DNA of 49,929 nt from the NCBI RefSeq assembly GCF_003574465.1, contig NZ_QOWC01000030.1, positions 1 through 49,929 of the forward strand, given 5' to 3'. The translations under genes and the position numbers were made by a program. The DNA is from Methylobacterium crusticola (lineage in GTDB: Bacteria > Pseudomonadota > Alphaproteobacteria > Rhizobiales > Beijerinckiaceae). The notes under the pieces are model-generated. The model had not been told where the DNA came from. It did not search any database and saw only the letters and a program-made list of their open reading frames with translations. Position 1 is the stretch's first letter. The number at the start of each line of letters is the position of its first letter. Below, piece by piece: positions 32,889 to 39,453 of this stretch.

Positions 32889-34553
32889 TCAGGCGCGGCC
32901 GGGCGGATCGAAGGCGCCGTCATCCAGGGAGGCGCGCCCCTCGCGCGCGCCGAACTGCAGGTAGTGCAGCATCGGATCGATCCCGGCGCCCGCCACGTCC
33001 GGGTTCGCCGCGAGGTACGCGGAGGTGTCGAGCTGCCGCGAGGGGTCGCGGTTCTCCCGCCAGCCGAACTGGTCGTAGTGCAGGAGGGGGTCGATTCCCG
33101 CCGCCGCCACGTCGGCGTAGGCGGCGAGGTAGCCGCGGGTGTCGAATGCGGCGTTCGGGTCGCGGCCCTCGCGCCAGCCGAGGGTCGCGTAGTGCCGGTA
33201 GGCGAGCTCGAAGGCGCCGGCGCCGGCCTCGCGCGCCGCCCGGGCGACGTCCGGGTTCGCGAGCAGGTAGTACTCGGCGTCGAAGCCCGGATGGGCGGTG
33301 AGGTCGCCCGCCCGGCCGACCGCCGCGTAGGCCTCCCGGCCCTCGGCCTGCCCGAACGCGAGGTAGTGCGCGAGCGGGTCGACGCCCGCGGCCTGCACGT
33401 CCGGATTGCGCGCGAGGTACAGTTCGGCGTCGAAGCCGGCACCCGGGTCGCGTCCCTCCCGCCAGCCTCCCTGGTCGAACTGGGTCAGCGGGTTGATGCC
33501 TGAGGCCGCCACGTGCGGGTTGGCCGCGAGGTAGCCCGTCGTCGAGAACACGGCGTTCGGGTCGCGGCCCTCGCGCCAGCCGAACGCGTCGTAATGGGTC
33601 TCGGCGTCGATTCCGGCGGCGCGGACGTCCGGGTTCGTGATCGCGTAGTAGGCGTCCTTCACGAGGAAGCTCCCGTCGGCGAGGTCGCCCAGGAGGAGCC
33701 GGTAATCGTCGCCGCCGATGATCCGCGAGGCGTCCGCCTCCGGCACCGAGGACGCGAGGTCGAGGTCCCCCCCGTAGGTCGTGAGCGGGTGGTACTCGGC
33801 GGCCAGCGCGCCGAACGCCGCGAGGCCGGCGGCCCGCTGCGCCACGGTCGTGCCGGGCTCGAACTGGGCGCCCGCCGCTCCCAGGGCGCCCCTGAGCAGG
33901 TCCTTCTCGGAATCGACCCCGACGTAGGTCGGATCCCCGTAGCGGGCGATGCCGTCCTCGAACAGGAAGGCCCCCTCGTAGTTCACCGGGGTCGCGCTGT
34001 AATTGGCGACGGGATCGCCGAACTCGACGTAGTTCGTCAGGTCCTCGGGCGATGCCGCGGCGGGGACGGCGCCCGGGGGCAGGCCCGGCGCCGCGAAGGT
34101 GGTGCCGCCGAGATTCTCCCGGGCCGCCACGTAGGCGGCCTCCCCGGCGCCGAGGGAGTGCCCGGTGACCGTGACGTGGTCCCGGGCGATGTGCTGCGCA
34201 TCGGTCGCGGCCAGCACCTGCGCGGTGAAGGTCCCGGCGTCCCGCAGGGCCTGCGGGACGAGGCCGCGGTAGAGCGCCAGGTCGGCCTCGATCTGCGCGA
34301 GCAGGAACAGGGGCCGCTCCCGCGCGCCCGCCGTGTCCGTCCCCTCGAACCCGATGATGATCCGCGGGTCGGCATCGTTCGTCACGAAGGCCGTGCCGTG
34401 AAACCCGCTCGACAGCAGACCGGAATCTAACGTGATGCCCTGGTAGCTGTACAGGCTCAGGTTGTCCGGAATCGGCAGCGGGAGATCGCTGTCCGGCCGC
34501 CCGTACATCCAGTGCGACACATCGTAATATTGCTGAAGCATCGACTCTGCCAT
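32889..34553 (-). CDS. Lipase-like protein with six NPDV-type repeats
   Basis: A 554-residue protein. Residues about 1-285 form an alpha/beta-hydrolase domain of the class 3 lipase type, with nucleophile Ser133 in TVTGHSLGAG and IIGFEGTDT earlier. From about residue 290 six repeats follow, each like YLAANPDVAAAGIDPLLHYDQFGWREGRDP; copies vary between 38 and 50 residues. Such repeats occur in large secreted Methylobacterium and Rhizobiales proteins. No Sec signal is present and no RTX nonapeptides, yet type I secretion is possible. ATG 34553 has GGGGGGAA upstream and an AT-rich promoter. It is downstream-convergent with nothing; mucR lies 230 bp beyond its stop. Confidence 0.83.
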   Translation of the reverse strand: MAESMLQQYYDVSHWMYGRPDSDLPLPIPDNLSLYSYQGITLDSGLLSSGFHGTAFVTNDADPRIIIGFEGTDTAGARERPLFLLAQIEADLALYRGLVPQALRDAGTFTAQVLAATDAQHIARDHVTVTGHSLGAGEAAYVAARENLGGTTFAAPGLPPGAVPAAASPEDLTNYVEFGDPVANYSATPVNYEGAFLFEDGIARYGDPTYVGVDSEKDLLRGALGAAGAQFEPGTTVAQRAAGLAAFGALAAEYHPLTTYGGDLDLASSVPEADASRIIGGDDYRLLLGDLADGSFLVKDAYYAITNPDVRAAGIDAETHYDAFGWREGRDPNAVFSTTGYLAANPHVAASGINPLTQFDQGGWREGRDPGAGFDAELYLARNPDVQAAGVDPLAHYLAFGQAEGREAYAAVGRAGDLTAHPGFDAEYYLLANPDVARAAREAGAGAFELAYRHYATLGWREGRDPNAAFDTRGYLAAYADVAAAGIDPLLHYDQFGWRENRDPSRQLDTSAYLAANPDVAGAGIDPMLHYLQFGAREGRASLDDGAFDPPGRA

Positions 34554-34838
34554 GTCAAATTCCCCCCATCGCGTCAGAAGAGGACCGGCACCCCAGGGCA
34601 GATTGCTTTTCTGTTTGAATTCGAACGAAGTATGTTTGATAAAATCGTGCGGATCGACGGATCAGTCTGCCGCGACAGTACAGTGGCGTCGCGCCGGTAG
34701 CGAGATGTTTTCGTCGGGGGGATGTCGGGGGAGCTGCCCCGCTCGCGCGGCCCGGCGGCACCCGGGCCGGCGCGGCCGGCTGGGAACGGAGGCGCGGGCC
34801 CGCCGTTCCGCCTCAACACGGGTTCGGGGGTTTCTCAG

Positions 34839-35078
34839 ATGGCGCGAGTGACGTATCGGATCGTGGAGCACGACGGCGGCTGGGCCTACAAGGTCGGCGA
34901 CGTCTTCTCCGAGACGTTCCCGAACCGGCAGGCGGCCCACACCGCGGCCGAGCGTGCGGCGGCCGAGCAGCGCGCCCCCGGCGAGGACGGGGTGATCAGC
35001 TACGAGGACGACAAGTACGTCTGGCACGACGAGGCCGCCCGGGGCGGCGACCGGCCCGAGACCGACGTGGCGGACTGA
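34839..35078 (+). CDS. DUF2188-like small protein
   Basis: A 79-residue soluble protein opening MARVTYRIVEHDGGWAYKVGDVFSETFPNRQAAHTAAERAAAEQ, which matches the DUF2188 pattern (strand, HDGGWAVK, then a helix of alternating Ala/Glu). The second half is acidic, including ISYEDDKYVWHDEAARGG. Its function is unknown. ATG 34839 has a G-run upstream. Its stop is 57 bp from that of the convergent ABM-type gene. Confidence 0.8.
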   Translation: MARVTYRIVEHDGGWAYKVGDVFSETFPNRQAAHTAAERAAAEQRAPGEDGVISYEDDKYVWHDEAARGGDRPETDVAD

Positions 35079-35135
35079 GCCGGTCGCCGGGAGGCCGGGC
35101 GGGCCCGGCCGCGCCGCCGGAGCGGCGCCCGCGCC

Positions 35136-35435
35136 TCAGGGATGGTGGCGGCTCAGGAAGCGCACCGGGAGCGGCTCGGCCAGCGCCGGGAAGCCGGCGC
35201 GGAAGCGCGCGAGGTGGGGCGTCTCGAGGTGCGCCTCGAACGCGGCGCGGTCGTCGTAGACCTCGTAGAGCACGATCCGGTCGGGATCGTCCTCCGCCAC
35301 GGTCACGTCGAACTGCCGGCAGCCCGGCTCGTCGGCGACCGAGTGCGCGGCGTCGTCGCGCGCGAGCTCCAGGAAGGCCGCGCGGGCGCCCTCCTTCAGC
35401 TTGAACTCGGCGATGACCACGAAGGCTGGGGGCAT
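35136..35435 (-). CDS. Antibiotic biosynthesis monooxygenase-like (ABM/YgiN) protein
   Basis: A 99-residue ferredoxin-like ABM-fold protein: FVVIAEFKLKEGARAAFLELARDDAAHSVADEPGCRQFDVTVAEDDPDRIVLYEVYDDRAAFEAH. E-P-G-C and LYEVYDDRAAFEAHLET(P)H are the standard blocks. Members include quinol monooxygenases and simple scaffold proteins; no cofactor is used. It is 110 bp downstream of the COG4091 dehydrogenase on the same strand and probably co-transcribed. ATG 35435 has no clear ribosome binding site, which fits translation from a shared mRNA. Confidence 0.85.
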   Translation of the reverse strand: MPPAFVVIAEFKLKEGARAAFLELARDDAAHSVADEPGCRQFDVTVAEDDPDRIVLYEVYDDRAAFEAHLETPHLARFRAGFPALAEPLPVRFLSRHHP

Positions 35436-35545
35436 GGGGGCGTCCGGTGCGGCGGGATGGGACGCGGCACCCGCGCCTCGTCCCGAGGCCCGGGTGCCGC
35501 GCGGGTGCGGAGGCGGCCCTGCGCCGCCAGGGCGGCCCGTCCGGC

Positions 35546-36904
35546 TCAGGCCGCCCGGGCGCCGGTCGGCCGGGCCGCATCCTCCATCTGGCGCCGGAGC
35601 GCCACCACGTCGAGGTCCTGCTCGATCACGACGTCCTCGAAGCGCACGATCGTGTCCTTGCGGACCGGGCGGGTGAGGCGGACGTTGTGGGCGAGCCCGA
35701 TCGGCAGGGCGCCGAGGGCGAGGCTCCGCGCGGCCGGGATGGCGTTCGCCCACACCGCGTAGCCGCCCTCCCCGTCCAGCATCTCGCCGGGCTGGAGGTC
35801 GCGCTTGGCCGTCGCCACGGCGTCGCCCCGGAACTCCTTCGAGGACCCCGTCGGCTCGTTGCGCAGGACCGCCGACAGCACGCTGATGCTGGTCTCGAGC
35901 CCGATCAGGTGGAAGGGGCGCCAGAGCGAGCCGTACCAGCCGGAAGGATCGGTCTGGAGGCCGTACTGGCGGAAGCAGGCGCGGGTGTACTCGTTGGGCG
36001 CCTTCATGGTGACGAACACGCCGTAGCGGATGTTGTTGAACACCTCGCGGCCGTCGGGCTCCTGGCTCGCCGCGATGTCGACGAGACCGCTGCGGGCGAG
36101 CCGGCCGCCGTCGGCGGCGGGACGGAACACCCGGGCGAGGTCCTGCAGGCCGGCCGGCGGGAAGGCGAGCCCGTCCTCCGGGCAGTCGAGTCCGGTGCCG
36201 TTGGCGACCGCCGCCATCTCGATGGCCGCCTTGGTGCCGTCGGTGAACGAGTTGTACATTTTCGGGTTGAAGTCGCCCTTCGCCACCTCCTCCTCGGTCC
36301 AGCCGAAGAAGCCCCAGACCGTGTCGGGCGTCGAGTAGCGGTAGCGGGGCTCGAAGTTCATGCCCTTGCCGGCGGCCGTGACCTCGAAGCCGCAGGCCCG
36401 GGCCCAGTCCACCAGCTCGCAGATCAGCGCCGGCTGGTCGCCGTAGGCCATGCTGTAGACCACGCCCTTGCGGCGCGCCCGCTCGGCGAGCAGCGGTCCG
36501 CACAGCACGTCGGCCTCGACGTTGACCATCACGACGTGCTTGGCTCCGTCGATCGCCGCGAGGGCGTGCCGGATCCCGGCGATCGGGTGGCCGGTCGCCT
36601 CGATCACGCACTCGATCCCCTCGAAGGCGCACAGGGCCGCCGCGTCGGGCAGCACGCAGGTTCCGCCGCCCGTGAGCGCGTCCGCGAGCGTCGCGGCGGC
36701 GTAGCGCTCCGCCGGCCAGCCGACCCGGTCGAGCGATGCGCGGGCCTTGGCGACGTCGAGGTCGGCGACGCCGACGACGTGCAGGCCCTCGATGCGCTGC
36801 GCCTGGGCCAGCACCATCGAGCCGAACTTGCCGGCTCCGATCAGGCCCACGCGCACCGGGCGCCCGGCGGCGGCGCGCTGCGTGAGGAGGCTCGAGAGGT
36901 TCAT
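35546..36904 (-). CDS. COG4091-type NAD(P)-dependent dehydrogenase with SAF domain
   Basis: A 452-residue protein: an N-terminal Rossmann domain VRVGLIGAGKFGSMVLAQAQ, a homoserine-dehydrogenase-like middle (VVMVNVEADVLCGPLLAERARRKGVVYSMAYGDQPA, CGFEVTAAGKGMN) and a C-terminal SAF domain after about residue 350 (GYAVWANAIPAARSLALGALPIGLAHNVRLTRPV). COG4091 proteins sit in catabolic clusters for sugar acids or amino-acid-like compounds; the real reaction is mostly unknown. ATG 36904 has AAGGAAG upstream. The neighbours are an ABM protein, a LysR regulator and a divergent TRAP transporter, so it most likely acts on the imported compound. Confidence 0.85.
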   Translation of the reverse strand: MNLSSLLTQRAAAGRPVRVGLIGAGKFGSMVLAQAQRIEGLHVVGVADLDVAKARASLDRVGWPAERYAAATLADALTGGGTCVLPDAAALCAFEGIECVIEATGHPIAGIRHALAAIDGAKHVVMVNVEADVLCGPLLAERARRKGVVYSMAYGDQPALICELVDWARACGFEVTAAGKGMNFEPRYRYSTPDTVWGFFGWTEEEVAKGDFNPKMYNSFTDGTKAAIEMAAVANGTGLDCPEDGLAFPPAGLQDLARVFRPAADGGRLARSGLVDIAASQEPDGREVFNNIRYGVFVTMKAPNEYTRACFRQYGLQTDPSGWYGSLWRPFHLIGLETSISVLSAVLRNEPTGSSKEFRGDAVATAKRDLQPGEMLDGEGGYAVWANAIPAARSLALGALPIGLAHNVRLTRPVRKDTIVRFEDVVIEQDLDVVALRRQMEDAARPTGARAA

Positions 36905-36937
36905 GTGGCTTCCTTCCCTGTCGTCGGGCAGGTCATG

Positions 36938-37012
36938 CCCGCGTGTTGGGCGGGCCTCGGCCCGCATGTTTGGCGGGGCTCGGCCCGCGTGGTGGGCTTG
37001 AGGCCCGCGAGG
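36938..37012. repeat. 23-bp imperfect tandem repeat in the intergenic region
   Basis: Copies start at 36938, 36961, 36984 (shortened to 20 bp) and 37004 (9 bp, partial), each beginning CCCGCGT or CCCGCAT and ending in GAGG or CTCGG. They lie between the COG4091 start and the lysR stop, and are close to the ribosome-binding region of the former. Confidence 0.85.
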
Positions 37013-37037
37013 CCGCGTCCGGCACGCGGCGCCCGGT

Positions 37038-37059
37038 CCGGCGCCGGATCCGGCGCCGG
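37038..37059. repeat. 22-bp perfect palindrome
   Basis: CCGGCGCCGGA followed by its exact reverse complement, centred at 37048/37049, in the lysR-COG4091 gap. It could form a cruciform or be a binding site, but G/C palindromes arise easily at this base composition. Confidence 0.55.
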
Positions 37060-37181
37060 GCCTCGGGCGGCCCGCGGCACCACCCCGCCGCGGCCGCCGG
37101 CGATCGATGGAGCGCCGCGACGGCCGTCACGCTACGGGGAGGCCTCCATGAAGGACTAGCGAGAATTCCGAGCGGACGATG

Positions 37182-37192
37182 TAGCCCGGCTA
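37182..37192. promoter_or_regulatory. Candidate LysR operator, distal copy
   Basis: TAGCC-C-GGCTA, a perfect palindrome that overlaps the lysR stop codon, about 280 bp upstream of the COG4091 start. With flanks it reads TGTAGCCCGGCTAAA on the plus strand, 14 of 15 matches to the site at 38108-38118. Confidence 0.45.
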
Positions 37193-38095
37193 AAGGGTCG
37201 CGCCGCCCTCCCCGGCCTGCCAGCGGTCGCGCTCGGTCCGGAGCCAGGCGAGGAAGGTCTGCACCTTGCGGTGGCGCAGGTGGTCGTGGGGACAGACGAT
37301 CCACTGGGTCACGAGGCCGATGGCCGGCGGCGCGCGCACCGGGCAGGCGAGGAGGCCGGCGCGCAGTTCGTCCGTCATCATCAGGGTGCTCTCGAGCGCG
37401 ATGCCGAGGCCCCCGGCGGCGGCGTCCACCGCCATGTGGGAGCGGTCGAACAGCACCCGGCGCCAGCGCTCCGCCGGCTCGGCGCCGACCTGCGCGAACC
37501 AGCGGCCCCAGGGCACCTGCGAGCGCACCGAGTGGATGAGCCGGAAGGCGCCGAGCTCCGCCGGCTCGAGGCTCTCCGGGGGAGCCAGGGCGGGGGCGCA
37601 GACGGGCAGGAAGCGCTCCTCGGCCAGCCCCTCGACGTAGAGGCCGGGCCAGCGCCCGTCGCCGTGCCGGATCTCGAGGTCGACGTTCTCGGTGCCGAAA
37701 TTCGTCGGCCCGCTGGTCCCGTCGAGGCGCACCTCGATGTCCGGGTGGGCGTCGAGGAAGGCGGAGAGCCGCGGCAGCAGCCACTTGCTCGACAGGGTCG
37801 GGGTCGCCCTCAGGTTGAGCGACATCACCGACCGGAAGCCCCGGATGCGCAGGGTCGCCTCGGCGATGCGCTCGACCTCGCCGCCGATCATCTCGAAGTA
37901 GCGCTCGCCCGCCTCGGTCAGCGCGATGCTCCGGCCGGCCTTGACGATCAGGGCGGTGCCGAGGTGGACCTCGAGCGCCTGGATCTGCTGGCTCACCGCC
38001 GAGGGCGTCACGCAGAGCTCGTCGGCGGCCCGCGAGACGCTGCCCATGCGGGCGACCGCGTGGAAGACACCGATCGACCGCAGCGGGATCTGCAT
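37190..38095 (-). CDS. LysR-family regulator (GcvA-like)
   Basis: A 301-residue LysR-type regulator. The HTH lies in IGVFHAVARMGSVSRAADELCVTPSAVSQQIQALE, followed by a dimerisation helix and an effector domain with SLNLRATPTLSSKWLLPRLSAFLDAHPDIEV, which is the GcvA-type signature. The effector is unknown; it probably senses the TRAP substrate or its breakdown product. ATG 38095 begins directly at the HTH region. It diverges from the TRAP operon and is followed on its own strand by the COG4091 gene. Palindromes at both of its ends point to autoregulation and control of both flanking operons. Confidence 0.93.
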   Translation of the reverse strand: MQIPLRSIGVFHAVARMGSVSRAADELCVTPSAVSQQIQALEVHLGTALIVKAGRSIALTEAGERYFEMIGGEVERIAEATLRIRGFRSVMSLNLRATPTLSSKWLLPRLSAFLDAHPDIEVRLDGTSGPTNFGTENVDLEIRHGDGRWPGLYVEGLAEERFLPVCAPALAPPESLEPAELGAFRLIHSVRSQVPWGRWFAQVGAEPAERWRRVLFDRSHMAVDAAAGGLGIALESTLMMTDELRAGLLACPVRAPPAIGLVTQWIVCPHDHLRHRKVQTFLAWLRTERDRWQAGEGGATL

Positions 38096-38107
38096 GGCGA
38101 ACCATTT

Positions 38108-38118
38108 AGCCTGGCTAC
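38108..38118. promoter_or_regulatory. Candidate LysR operator, promoter-proximal copy
   Basis: TAGCC-T-GGCTA, a perfect palindrome 13 bp upstream of the lysR ATG in the divergent region. On the minus strand, with flanks, it reads TGTAGCCAGGCTAAA and matches the copy at 37182-37192. Confidence 0.5.
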
Positions 38119-38128
38119 ACGGAGGGAC

Positions 38129-38139
38129 AGTTAAACTGA
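38129..38139. promoter_or_regulatory. CAGTT-A-AACTG palindrome
   Basis: A perfect 11-bp inverted repeat 11 bp away from the previous palindrome, in the same AT-rich divergent region. LysR sites are often paired (recognition and activation sites), so this may be the second half of the regulator footprint. Confidence 0.35.
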
Positions 38140-38412
38140 ATTGCGCTTCATGAACAGCCTTCCTAACCTCGATTGGGCGCGCCGGCCCGTCCCGGGGCGC
38201 GGGCGAGTTCCCCTCAAGTGGAGCCGCGGAGGAACACCGAGCGGCCGGCCGTCGCGGCCGCACCAAGGAAGATGCGCGAGGGGCCCGCGGAGCCGGCCGC
38301 CACCGGCGGACCCGGACGGCCGATGGCCCGGGCCGCCGACACCGAAACGACCGACACCAATCACGAGCCCGGCTCCCACGCAGGCGCCGGCACCACGCCA
38401 GGAGGAACCCCC

Positions 38413-39453
38413 ATGCCGGACGAGACCGCCGCTGCCCCCGTCGCGCCGGGCCTGTCGCGCCGCGCCCTGATCGCGGGCGCCGCCGCCCTGCCCCTCGTCG
38501 CCGTCCGGACGCGGCCGGCCGCCGCGGCGGAGTTCACCTACAAGCTCGCCACCGGCCAGTCCCTGACCCAGCCGATCAACGCGCGCTTGGAGCAGGCGAC
38601 GCAGCGCATCCGCGAGGCCTCGGGCGGGCGCATCGAGCTCAAGTTCTTCCCGGCGAGCCAGCTCGGCTCCGACACCGACCTGATCACGCAGGTGCGCTCG
38701 GGCGGCATCGAGTTCCTCAACATCGCCGGCTCGGTGATCTCGACGGTGGCGCCGGGCGCCGCCGTCACCAACGTGGGCTTCGCGTTCTCGACCTACGACC
38801 AGGTCTGGCAGGGCGTGGACGGCGAGGTCGGCGCCTACGTGCGCGCGCAGATCGAGAAGGCGGGCGTCCTCGTCGCCGCCAAGGCGGCCGACAACAGTTT
38901 CCGGCAGATCACCTCGTCGGCCAAGCCGATCCGCACGCCCGAGGACCTCAAGGGATACCGGATCCGGGTGCCGGTCTCGCCGATCTTCACCTCCCTGTTC
39001 AGCGCGCTCGGCGCCAACCCGACCTCGATCAACTTCAACGAGCTCTACACCGCGCTGCAGACCCGGCTGGTCGACGGCCAGGAGAACGGCCTCGTGGCGA
39101 TCGAGTCCGGCAAGCTCTACGAGGTCCAGAAGTACGTCTCGGAGACCAACCACATCTGGGACCCCTTCTGGATCCTGGCCAACCGCCGGGCCTTCGGGCG
39201 CCTGCCGGCCGACCTCCAGGAGATCGTGCGGCGCGAGCTCGACCGGGCCGCACTGGAGCAGCGCGGGGACGTGGTCCGGCTCAACGCCTCCCTCAAGACC
39301 GACCTCGCCGCCAGGGGCCTCGCCTTCGAGGCGCCCGACAAGGCGGCCTTCCGCAAGGCGCTGGCCCAGAGCGGCTACTACCGGGACTGGCGCGAGAAGT
39401 TCGGTCCCGAGGCCTGGAAATCCCTCGAATCCGTCGTCGGGGGGCTGGCGTGA
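38413..39453 (+). CDS. TRAP transporter substrate-binding protein (DctP family)
   Basis: A 346-residue periplasmic binding protein with a Tat-type signal (SRRALIAGAAALPLVAV). DctP blocks: FFPASQLGSDTDLITQVRSGGIEF, DNSFRQITSSAKPIRTPEDLKGYRIRVPVSPI and LVDGQENGLVAIESGKLYEVQKYVSETNH. Arg in the YRIRVP motif usually anchors the carboxylate. It starts the TRAP operon, with GGAGG before ATG 38413, and overlaps the following fused DctQM gene by four bases. The ligand is probably an organic acid. It is clearly paralogous to the orphan at 17356. Confidence 0.95.
   Translation: MPDETAAAPVAPGLSRRALIAGAAALPLVAVRTRPAAAAEFTYKLATGQSLTQPINARLEQATQRIREASGGRIELKFFPASQLGSDTDLITQVRSGGIEFLNIAGSVISTVAPGAAVTNVGFAFSTYDQVWQGVDGEVGAYVRAQIEKAGVLVAAKAADNSFRQITSSAKPIRTPEDLKGYRIRVPVSPIFTSLFSALGANPTSINFNELYTALQTRLVDGQENGLVAIESGKLYEVQKYVSETNHIWDPFWILANRRAFGRLPADLQEIVRRELDRAALEQRGDVVRLNASLKTDLAARGLAFEAPDKAAFRKALAQSGYYRDWREKFGPEAWKSLESVVGGLA

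Larger units (their letters stand above)
38096..38412. other. Divergent lysR / TRAP promoter region
   Basis: About 317 bases without a gene. The lysR-proximal 50 bases are AT-rich and hold two palindromes (38108-38118 and 38129-38139). The rest is GC-rich leader to the TRAP gene, with an open but domain-free frame and a good ribosome binding site at its end. No RNA gene is seen. Confidence 0.6.

Noticed and set aside
34554..34838. Small ORF in the AT-rich region before the lipase gene
   Set aside because: Reads MFDKIVRIDGSVCRDS and stops after about 22 residues; no ribosome binding site. Better seen as the lipase promoter region.
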